In this document: in pieces, positions 1-5,932 of the stretch
Numbering within the stretch: the first letter of the stretch is position 1
How the letters are laid out: each line of letters begins with the position of its first letter
Origin: Lachnoclostridium sp. UBA3775
Lineage (GTDB): Bacteria > Bacillota > Clostridia > Lachnospirales > Lachnospiraceae
Length of the DNA: 11,664 bases
Assembly: GCA_002369525.1 (NCBI GenBank)
Contig: DFFN01000021.1
Coordinates: 1 to 11,664, forward strand
Reading direction: 5' to 3'
Made by a program: the position numbers and the translations under genes
Notes under the pieces: model-generated
Database searches by the model: none
The model's input: only the letters and a program-made list of their open reading frames with translations
Told to the model about the DNA's origin: nothing

Positions 1-689
1 GATATCTCATCGAGCTTGTCCATGCCGTAAACCACCATACCTCTTCTTACTCCGAGGTTTACGAGTACCTGGGCCAGAGGCTCCACAAGATAATCGTCAT
101 ATACACCGAGAAGCTGCATTTTGGGGCTTCCGGGGTTGGTAAGCGGTCCAAGTATATTGAACACTGTTCTGAAACCAAGCTCACGCCTGATGGCACCTAC
201 ATATTTCATCGAGCTGTGATACTTCTGTGCGAAGAAGAAGCACATTCCGACCTTTTCAAGCAGCTCCTTACATTTCTCCGGGCTCTGGTCGATGTTGACG
301 CCGAGCGCCTCAAGGCAGTCCGCCGTTCCGCAAAGCGAAGATGCGGCGCGGTTTCCGTGCTTCGCAACCTTCATTCCGCCCGCTGCCGCAACAAGTGCGG
401 AGGTGGTGGAGATATTGAAGCTGCCGGCATTGTCGCCGCCGGTTCCGACGATTTCAAAAATGTCCATGCCGGTCTCAACCTTTGTGGCATGGTCACGCAT
501 TGCTGCCGCGCAGCCTGCGATCTCATCCGTGGTCTCGGCCCTTGCGCTCTTTGTTGAGAGCGAGGCAAGGAATGCCGCATTCTGTGTAGGTGTGGTTTCG
601 CCGCTCATGATCTCATTCATTACGGCGTAGGCTTCATCGTAGGTAAGGTCCTCCTTGCTTACGATCTTCACTATGGCTTCTTTAATCAT
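1..689 (-). CDS. trpD: Anthranilate phosphoribosyltransferase TrpD, N-terminal 229 residues (runs off the left edge)
   Basis: Cytosolic enzyme of tryptophan synthesis that joins anthranilate to PRPP, giving phosphoribosyl-anthranilate and pyrophosphate. The family signatures are visible in order: an N-terminal helical domain (residues 1-75), the PRPP-binding loop GTGGDNAGSFNIST (82-95), the KHGNR motif (110-114) followed by ASSLCGTAD, the anthranilate-site stretch RRELGFRTVFNILGPLTNP (168-186), and LLGVYDD (193-199). The visible part stops at YGMDKLDEI, just where the conserved Asp-Glu metal-binding pair occurs. Family members are about 340 aa, so roughly the last 110 residues lie outside the window. 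The ATG at 689 is chosen because AGGAAG (695-700) precedes it by 5 bases. It sits 29 bases after the 539-aa charged protein with no terminator between, so it could be read from the same transcript. No key residue is missing in the visible part. Identification is secure. Confidence 0.96.
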   Translation of the reverse strand, partial: MIKEAIVKIVSKEDLTYDEAYAVMNEIMSGETTPTQNAAFLASLSTKSARAETTDEIAGCAAAMRDHATKVETGMDIFEIVGTGGDNAGSFNISTTSALVAAAGGMKVAKHGNRAASSLCGTADCLEALGVNIDQSPEKCKELLEKVGMCFFFAQKYHSSMKYVGAIRRELGFRTVFNILGPLTNPGSPKMQLLGVYDDYLVEPLAQVLVNLGVRRGMVVYGMDKLDEI

Positions 690-718
690 CGATTCTTCCT
701 CTCTATACTTATTTTATT
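690..718 (-). other. Short gap between the charged-protein gene and trpD; RBS but no terminator
   Basis: This 29-base AT-rich gap holds the trpD ribosome binding site (AGGAAG, 695-700). I see no inverted repeat followed by a T run, so no intrinsic terminator ends the upstream unit here. The AT-rich stretch at about 705-718 could contain a weak -10-like element for a trpD promoter, but no matching -35 element is evident, so I do not call one. Confidence 0.5.
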
Positions 719-2338
719 TTACAAAGTATGGCTTACAGGCTTCGGCTTAAACATGTTATTAAGGTTTACCTTCATACCGTTTGTACTGTCACGCTGGAAA
801 GCATTGTCAAAGGCTTTATTTCCAAGGACTTTGCGGGCTGTGTTTTTGGAGCCGAACATTTTAGCCGTCATGTCAAGCTGCTGGACTTCCGATCTGATCG
901 AATTGATCTCACTGCCGTCCTTGTCCATCGACTTGTCTTTCTTCGCTTTCTTGAAATATTCTTTCTCTTTGGTCTTATTACTGTTGAAGCATTCCTCAAG
1001 AGTATCGTCCCTGAGTTTCTTCATCTTTTCATGGGAAACATACTTGTTGTCCGCAAGGTTTTCCTTGATCTTCTTATCCATTACGACACCGAAAGTGGAC
1101 TCATTTGCGATTTTCTTCATTACTTCAAGGTTGTTGTTGAATCCGGACTTAAGCGCGGTACGAAGCTTTTTTTCAGCCTTCTGGGCCTCCTCAGGCTTCA
1201 TCTTCTTAAGCTTATCCCTGTCCGCACCGTACTCATCGTTAAGAGTCTCAAGGAACATGGAGCGGTAAACGGAATCCTTCATCTTGTCGAAGTTTTCCTT
1301 GGTAGGATTCTTCCTGTAAATCTTTGCAAGCTCCTCGCGGTACTTCTCCTCCTCCTTCATTGCGATATCGAGTACTTCAAAGGCATTCTTCTTGGGCTTT
1401 ATATCCTTAATGCTTTCCTTCTGCTCCTTAAGGATGTCTCTTGCTCCCTTTATTGCCTTTAAGCGGTTTCTGGTCTCGGCAGTAGGATTCTTCTGCTTTG
1501 CTCTCTTACGCTCATACTTTTCCATGTCCTTATCAAGATCATCCATCAGTTCTGTGATCTGCTTCTGACGGGTGTAGCTTACGTTCTTTCCGTCTCCGGC
1601 TTCGGCCATGTACCTCTTAAGCCTTCTGGCCTTTTTCATGATCTCGTTATATTCTTTGGAATTGCCTTTTTTCTTGTCGGTTCCGGTCTCCGCCGTATCG
1701 CCTTCGGCAAGCGTCTGCTCAATAGAAATACTCCGGTCCATTTCCTCTTCGGAATATTTCTTCCTGGGTGCAGACTTTACCTGCACTTTTTTTTCTTCCT
1801 CTTCCTTTTTCTTCTTTTCTCTTTCCTTCTTCTCTTTTTCCTTCTTTTCTTTCTCTTTCTTTTCTTTTTCTTTCTTTTCTTTTTCCTTCTGTTTTTCCTT
1901 TTCTTCCCGCTTTCTCTCCTCTGCCTCCATCTGGGCAAGCTGGGCAACAAGTACAGCACCGTCCTTACTGTTCTCGCGATCTTTATCCCTCTTTCTCTTC
2001 GCTACAGAGGCTGACCTTTTTTTAAGTCCGTCGGGTTCCCGGGCAGGTTTGCGTTCGGGTACCTTTTCCTCATCGTCCATCTTTACGCGACGCATATTGT
2101 TGGTTTCTTTTTTCTTTGCAGCAGGTCTTGGGTTCCGCGCATCATCAAACCGGTTTCTTCTTTCTTCATTTTCCGGCCTGTTTTGGGCCCTCCGGTTTTC
2201 TCTTTCATTAAGAGCCTCGTCATCTCCCTTGCGTCTTGCGCCGGGAGCTATGGTATTGTTTCTGTTTCTGTTAGCCTGCGGATTAGTATTATTTATAACA
2301 TTTGTTTCACGTTGTCTGTCCTGTGGTCTTCTTGGCAT
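719..2338 (-). CDS. Highly charged 539-aa protein with a K/E-rich single-alpha-helix segment, family unknown
   Basis: I do not recognise this family. It has no signal peptide and no membrane segment, so it is probably cytosolic. Residues 1-125 are Arg/Asn/Asp/Pro-rich and look disordered. Residues 138-185 are almost only Glu, Lys and Arg in short repeated blocks (KEKEKK repeated), the pattern of a stable single alpha-helix with i/i+4 Lys-Glu pairing. Residues 195-539 look mostly helical and still charged; a motif beginning KNPT recurs at 283 (KNPTAETRNRLKAIKGARDI) and 343 (KNPTKENFDKMKDSVYRSMF), suggesting two related helical repeats. There is a single Cys (450). The C-terminal 50 residues are richer in Asn, Phe and Met and may form a separate small unit. 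The ATG at 2338 is 7 bases after a strong GGAGG, within an 18-base gap after the 624-aa gene, so the two are very likely co-translated. A scaffold or spacer role fits the shape but is a guess. Confidence 0.85.
   Translation of the reverse strand: MPRRPQDRQRETNVINNTNPQANRNRNNTIAPGARRKGDDEALNERENRRAQNRPENEERRNRFDDARNPRPAAKKKETNNMRRVKMDDEEKVPERKPAREPDGLKKRSASVAKRKRDKDRENSKDGAVLVAQLAQMEAEERKREEKEKQKEKEKKEKEKKEKEKKEKEKKEREKKKKEEEEKKVQVKSAPRKKYSEEEMDRSISIEQTLAEGDTAETGTDKKKGNSKEYNEIMKKARRLKRYMAEAGDGKNVSYTRQKQITELMDDLDKDMEKYERKRAKQKNPTAETRNRLKAIKGARDILKEQKESIKDIKPKKNAFEVLDIAMKEEEKYREELAKIYRKNPTKENFDKMKDSVYRSMFLETLNDEYGADRDKLKKMKPEEAQKAEKKLRTALKSGFNNNLEVMKKIANESTFGVVMDKKIKENLADNKYVSHEKMKKLRDDTLEECFNSNKTKEKEYFKKAKKDKSMDKDGSEINSIRSEVQQLDMTAKMFGSKNTARKVLGNKAFDNAFQRDSTNGMKVNLNNMFKPKPVSHTL
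1786..1890 (-). repeat. 105-base uninterrupted purine tract (mRNA sense) encoding the K/E helix
   Basis: On the plus strand every base from 1786 to 1890 is C or T; on the coding strand it is all A or G. It consists of imperfect repeats of AAG/GAA/AAA/GAG codons encoding the KEKEKK blocks of the 539-aa protein. A single G at 1891 interrupts it, after which pyrimidines continue to 1908. Such low-complexity repeats are prone to length change by slippage, and long homopurine-homopyrimidine tracts can form triplex DNA. Protein coding alone is a sufficient explanation. Confidence 0.9.
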
Positions 2339-2345
2339 GTGCTTA

Positions 2346-2350
2346 CCTCC
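2346..2350 (-). promoter_or_regulatory. Strong ribosome binding site for the 539-aa protein
   Basis: GGAGG lies 7 bases before the ATG at 2338 and just after the TAG stop of the 624-aa gene (2357-2359), supporting this start and translational coupling of the pair. Confidence 0.8.
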
Positions 2351-2356
2351 TCTCCT

Positions 2357-4231
2357 CTACTGCTTCTCATAATAGGTTTCGCTTTTGATATGCTGAAATG
2401 TACTATCTGAATGAACATTATATTTATTTGCCATATCGGAAACGATTATCCTGCTGGTATTTCCGCTGATTCCTCCGTTTCCGGGATAGGATGATCCTCT
2501 TTCTATGGTCAATTCCTTCGGATAGCCGTTGTCCTTGTTGGTTTCGATAAATTTATTGTTTGAAAGCCTGCATGAAGGATATACTCGTGAAACACTCTCA
2601 TATCCGGTCGAATATCTTCTGAATTCAATATTTGAATTGGATCTCGAATCCCAGTTCGACATGAAAAGACCGTAATTGATTATGTTGGAGTTATTCATTT
2701 CTATCCTGTTGGCAACAACTTTGCCTCCGTCCATTATGATAAATGTACAGTTTTTCAGAATTATATCCTTACCAAAGGCATTATTCTGGTTTGCATCCCG
2801 GTCGAGATAGACTATCGCCCCTCCGGAATCGACAATTACCGTGCCGCCATTGACCTCCAGTTCCCCGTGAAGTATAAGCCAGCCTGAAATTACAAGGGTA
2901 CATCCCTTATTTACCACCAGCTTTCTGTCGGCGCGCAGATAGGTATTGTTTGCAATAAGCTCGGTACCTTTCTCGGGTACGGTATATGTATTTGAACTTC
3001 CGTTATTCGGCTTCATCTCGCTGATACCGCGGTTGGGAACACCGATGTAGATTTTCGGAAGCTTCAAAAGCCCGTTCGTAAGAGCCGGACGTGTAAATCC
3101 ATCTCTTGTATCGCTGGTTTTGCGGTTCCTGAACTCAATCTCATTGGTAAGATCCGCGGTACTTGCTCTTAAAATACCAAGTGTGGTCGGATTCTTTAAA
3201 AATGCGGAATATTCGTCGTAATACAAGAACTGTTGTACGTTGCCTTTACGCTGCCATGTCCAGTGCGGTCCGCTTACTTCTGACGGAATATTGTAAACGT
3301 TATAATAACCTTGATTGGCATAACTACTGGTCACTTTTTTTATGTAACTGGATATGGATGCGGTTTCCGCATTCCATACATTCTGGTTTAAATACGAGAA
3401 ATATAATGCCTCGTCCGTATCGCCGGCGTTATTCTTCGTTCCTGCATTCATGATGTGGCTTAAATAACTGTTTTCCTGAGTATAAGCCTTGTTTTCACCA
3501 GCCGGATCCTTGGGATTTACGACAAACTCAAAAATATCGGTCTGACCGAACATATACTGATATTCATTCTGCAATCTGCTGTTGATTGTGGCAAAATCCG
3601 TAATAACCGCAGTGTTTGCATTCCAATACATCATCTGATAGCAGTTTCTGGTACTGGAAAAACCCTTTTCGGTACTGCTAAGTCTTATGAGCGGGCTGTT
3701 TTCCTCAACATTTGAACTGTTGATGCTCTTATGCCTTTTATACATGCTGCCATCGATCCAGCCGGTATAACCATCAGCATCTCTTTCAGTTCCCTTAGTC
3801 ACCTCCTTGAGCCTTCTGGCATAGGGTGTATTAAGATCGCCGACCGTAAAGAATTCATCCGCGCCGAAATCGATCTGATACTTAACATCACCTGAAAGAT
3901 GGGTGACACTCATTTCAAAATTATTGCCCAGTCTTGTGTAGTTTTTGGAGAGATAATAATATTCCTTACCGCCGTAGAATTCCATGGACTGATCGCGGAA
4001 CTCAAACGTAGCGGGTGATACCTGGTCGATGATAAGTATCCTGAAGGTGGTATCCTTCGGAATATCATCGCTGTTCTGCGGTCTGTACCAATAGTAGATC
4101 GGTTCGGTGTTTACGGTTTTTGCGGTTTCTGCCGCTTTTGCCACCATTTCCGTTACCGGAAAGGCGGTGCCGAGAAACGTAAGTGCCATTGCCCCGGCAA
4201 TAATTTTTTTCAGTGTCTTTTTCATAAACAT
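2357..4231 (-). CDS. Secreted 624-aa protein with a C-terminal beta-helix-like region, family unknown
   Basis: Residues 1-33 form a Sec signal peptide: basic MFMKKTLKK, a hydrophobic core (IIAGAMALTFLGTAFPV), and a likely cut after the AKA at 31-33. No transmembrane segment, lipobox Cys or LPXTG motif follows, so the mature protein should be released or bound non-covalently at the surface. Residues 40-400 are rich in Tyr, Asn, Ser and aromatics and I cannot assign them. Residues 435-525 show short successive strands with repeated polar/hydrophobic alternation and Gly/Asn turns (KLVVNKGCTLVISG, WLILHGELEVNGGTVIVDSG, CTFIIMDGGKVVANRIEM), typical of a right-handed parallel beta-helix of about five coils. 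The ATG at 4231 (MFMKK) is preferred over the ATG at 4225 because GGAGG is 9 bases from the first and 15 from the second. It lies 33 bases after the 344-aa gene and 18 before the 539-aa gene. A carbohydrate-binding or structural surface role is possible; no catalytic motif is recognised. Confidence 0.88.
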   Translation of the reverse strand: MFMKKTLKKIIAGAMALTFLGTAFPVTEMVAKAAETAKTVNTEPIYYWYRPQNSDDIPKDTTFRILIIDQVSPATFEFRDQSMEFYGGKEYYYLSKNYTRLGNNFEMSVTHLSGDVKYQIDFGADEFFTVGDLNTPYARRLKEVTKGTERDADGYTGWIDGSMYKRHKSINSSNVEENSPLIRLSSTEKGFSSTRNCYQMMYWNANTAVITDFATINSRLQNEYQYMFGQTDIFEFVVNPKDPAGENKAYTQENSYLSHIMNAGTKNNAGDTDEALYFSYLNQNVWNAETASISSYIKKVTSSYANQGYYNVYNIPSEVSGPHWTWQRKGNVQQFLYYDEYSAFLKNPTTLGILRASTADLTNEIEFRNRKTSDTRDGFTRPALTNGLLKLPKIYIGVPNRGISEMKPNNGSSNTYTVPEKGTELIANNTYLRADRKLVVNKGCTLVISGWLILHGELEVNGGTVIVDSGGAIVYLDRDANQNNAFGKDIILKNCTFIIMDGGKVVANRIEMNNSNIINYGLFMSNWDSRSNSNIEFRRYSTGYESVSRVYPSCRLSNNKFIETNKDNGYPKELTIERGSSYPGNGGISGNTSRIIVSDMANKYNVHSDSTFQHIKSETYYEKQ

Positions 4232-4240
4232 ATATACTTT

Positions 4241-4245
4241 CCTCC
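4241..4245 (-). promoter_or_regulatory. Ribosome binding site that decides the start of the 624-aa secreted protein
   Basis: GGAGG is 9 bases before the ATG at 4231 but 15 bases before the in-frame ATG at 4225, which favours the longer form. Confidence 0.7.
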
Positions 4246-4264
4246 GATGCGGTTTCGCCGCTTC

Positions 4265-5299
4265 TTACTCAACTATGTAAATATTTCCGCCTTCGATGTG
4301 AAGGTTAAGAGTATAGGAAAAACCTTTGTAGGCATCCGCTCCGTTGCGGTCCTGCCTTTCTTTTTCGTAATTATATCTCTCCTCCATGGCCTGAATAATT
4401 TCATCTTCGGCCAGCATTTCTTCGAATTCCTTCTTTTCACTTTCCGTTATGCCCTCGATATTGATTGCCTTTGCGTCATCTATTTCGCTTCTCATGGTTT
4501 CAAGATCGATTCCCGGAGAGGAAAAGGTAAGCGTAACGTCGCCGTCTGCCTTGGCATATGCTCTGATCGAAGTTGTGACTGCATCCCTGTAGGTAAGTAT
4601 TACAGGAATTTTGGTTCCGTCCATGGTTTCGATAAATTTTCCGGTATCCTCACCCTCAGTCTCAACAAATTCAACCAGAGGATCTACAATTTCAACGAGA
4701 TCTGCGTTTGATGCAACGCACTTTATATCCTCAAGCTTTGAGGTAAATACTGCCGATAAGCTTCCGCCGACCAGATTGACCCTGCCTTCGGAGCTTGTTC
4801 CCTCGCCGAGAACCATATCGTTTTTCATTACACGAAGGTTATCTGTTCCTTTCGCTATTGTGATCGTTCCGTCTTCGGCTTCGTCAACGATGATATTCAG
4901 CTCAAGTATGGCAGATATCACATTCTCGTCGTTTTCCTTCACTCTTTCAAGATGAAGGGTGGTAACTCCCTCTGCCTTTGCGGTGGCAACAAAGCTTATC
5001 TTGTTGCTCTTCTCTTCATTTACCTCCAGGCTTATATATTCCTCAGTGTAGGGGGAAAGCACCCATTTGTGATCGGGTGTCAGGCTTCCGTCCACCGTCA
5101 TCTCCAGAACAGTACCGTCCTTTACAACACTTGAGATCGGATACTTCCCCGAAGTTTCGGTTTTTTCACTTTTTTTGCTTTTATTGCTGCCTTTCATCTG
5201 AAGAACGACTGACAGGATAAGGAGCATGCTGACTACCGTCAGAGTGCATACCAGAAGTATTCTCCAGTGATCTGAAGCAAATTTTTTAATTTTCTCCAT
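4265..5299 (-). CDS. Membrane-anchored 344-aa protein with two apparent Ig-like extracellular domains
   Basis: A short basic N-terminus (MEKIKKFASDHWR) is followed by one hydrophobic segment at residues 13-34 with no obvious cleavage site, so the protein is probably a type II membrane protein with its bulk outside. A Ser/Lys linker (36-52) leads to two beta-rich domains. Domain 1 (about 58-140) has the strand VATAKAEGVTTLHLER (104-119), ending with ILELNIIVDE. Domain 2 (about 168 to the end) has the matching strand RAYAKADGDVTLTFSS (246-261). Both resemble bacterial Ig-like (BIg2-type) strands, where an A-K-A-x-G pattern is common. Domain 2 is interrupted by a charged helix (about 264-322, including SEKKEFEEMLAEDEIIQAME) before its last strand, YTLNLHIEGGNIYIV. 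I know no named family for the whole. AAGGA lies 9 bases before the ATG. It starts 14 bases after the 188-aa gene, so co-expression is likely. It could tether or organise the two secreted proteins encoded around it (inference). Confidence 0.85.
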   Translation of the reverse strand: MEKIKKFASDHWRILLVCTLTVVSMLLILSVVLQMKGSNKSKKSEKTETSGKYPISSVVKDGTVLEMTVDGSLTPDHKWVLSPYTEEYISLEVNEEKSNKISFVATAKAEGVTTLHLERVKENDENVISAILELNIIVDEAEDGTITIAKGTDNLRVMKNDMVLGEGTSSEGRVNLVGGSLSAVFTSKLEDIKCVASNADLVEIVDPLVEFVETEGEDTGKFIETMDGTKIPVILTYRDAVTTSIRAYAKADGDVTLTFSSPGIDLETMRSEIDDAKAINIEGITESEKKEFEEMLAEDEIIQAMEERYNYEKERQDRNGADAYKGFSYTLNLHIEGGNIYIVE

Positions 5300-5313
5300 C
5301 TTTCTTTTCCTTA

Positions 5314-5880
5314 TCAGCCTTTGGTTTTATTTTCGGTAACCTGTCTGTCGCGCAAAAGCGATCCGTCCATCAGCTTTTCAAGCTTTTTCAGATAATGGTT
5401 CTTTGCAAGAAAGCTCAGAATGCCTCTTCCGGTGTATACCTTTACAAGAGGGGTATTGACATCCATTATGAAAGTGACAAGTCCCGGCCTGAAAAGCACC
5501 GAATGTACAAGGCAGGCTGTCAGCTCGGGCGCCTCGGTCAAAAAAACCGCCCTGCCCATATCTCCCAATGCCTCCCAGACCCTCTGGGTAAAGCGTTTGG
5601 GATCGGAGACACTGACATATCTCCTGCTTTTTGCGGAAATCCCGAGCAGGCCAACCCGCCATGCGCCGTCGCTCACACCCTTTTTAAACTGGGTTATGTT
5701 GTCACCGTAAGCGACAAGCACATCATCCTGCGAGTCGTACCGGCCCCGGAGGATAAGGCACATTTCATTTCTGATCGCTTTCTGCCTTGTCTCCGCGACC
5801 TGTGCTTCTACGACATCGCTGTCCTGTCGGCCTGTTTCCGGGCTTTCATCGATTGTTTCGTTTTTTAAGTCTTCACTCAT
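5314..5880 (-). CDS. Soluble 188-aa protein of unknown family
   Basis: No signal peptide or membrane segment is visible, so it is probably cytosolic. Residues 1-35 are acidic and look disordered. A folded part begins near residue 38 with alternating strands and helices: EMCLILRGRYD, DVLVAYGDNITQFKKGV, WRVGLLGIS, then FTQRVWEALGDMGRAVFLTEAPELTACLVHSVL, VTFIMDVNTPLVKVYTGRG and a C-terminal basic helix (FLAKNHYLKKLEKLMDG). I do not recognise the fold or any catalytic motif. The reading frame stays open upstream to an ATG at 6048, but that would overlap the end of the 1685-aa gene by more than 100 bases and would begin with a Pro/Arg-rich, out-of-character stretch. The ATG at 5880 (MSEDL) is therefore the likelier start. 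Its nearest good GGAGG (5901-5905) is 20 bases away, unusually far, so the start is less certain than the gene. It sits between the giant secreted protein and the membrane-anchored protein, 14 bases before the latter. Confidence 0.75.
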   Translation of the reverse strand: MSEDLKNETIDESPETGRQDSDVVEAQVAETRQKAIRNEMCLILRGRYDSQDDVLVAYGDNITQFKKGVSDGAWRVGLLGISAKSRRYVSVSDPKRFTQRVWEALGDMGRAVFLTEAPELTACLVHSVLFRPGLVTFIMDVNTPLVKVYTGRGILSFLAKNHYLKKLEKLMDGSLLRDRQVTENKTKG

Positions 5881-5900
5881 GCTCTTAGGTTTAAATTGTT

Positions 5901-5905
5901 CCTCC
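5901..5905 (-). promoter_or_regulatory. GGAGG unusually far (20 bases) from the 188-aa gene's ATG
   Basis: This is the only strong ribosome binding sequence in the 52-base gap. No ATG, GTG or TTG in frame lies 5 to 10 bases downstream of it. Either spacing is shortened by RNA folding, initiation is weak, or the ATG at 5880 uses the poor AAGAG next to it. Confidence 0.45.
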
Positions 5906-5932
5906 GGTATTTTCCTGCCACATCGGTCCGTC

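Noticed and set aside
728..1462. Open plus-strand frame of 244 codons, Leu/Val/Phe-rich
   Set aside because: Antisense shadow of the 539-aa gene, which has a strong ribosome binding site and fits the operon. No RBS or recognisable motif on this strand.
1608..2372. Open plus-strand frame of 254 codons, very rich in Phe and Ser
   Set aside because: It is the reverse of the K/E-rich gene; purine-only codons read backwards as TTC/TTT/TCT. It has no ribosome binding site and a non-protein-like composition.
4249..4261. Small inverted repeat gcgg-tttcg-ccgc in the gap before the 624-aa gene, considered as a terminator
   Set aside because: The stem is only 4 base pairs and no T run follows; it lies just ahead of the RBS. 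At most a minor RNA hairpin.
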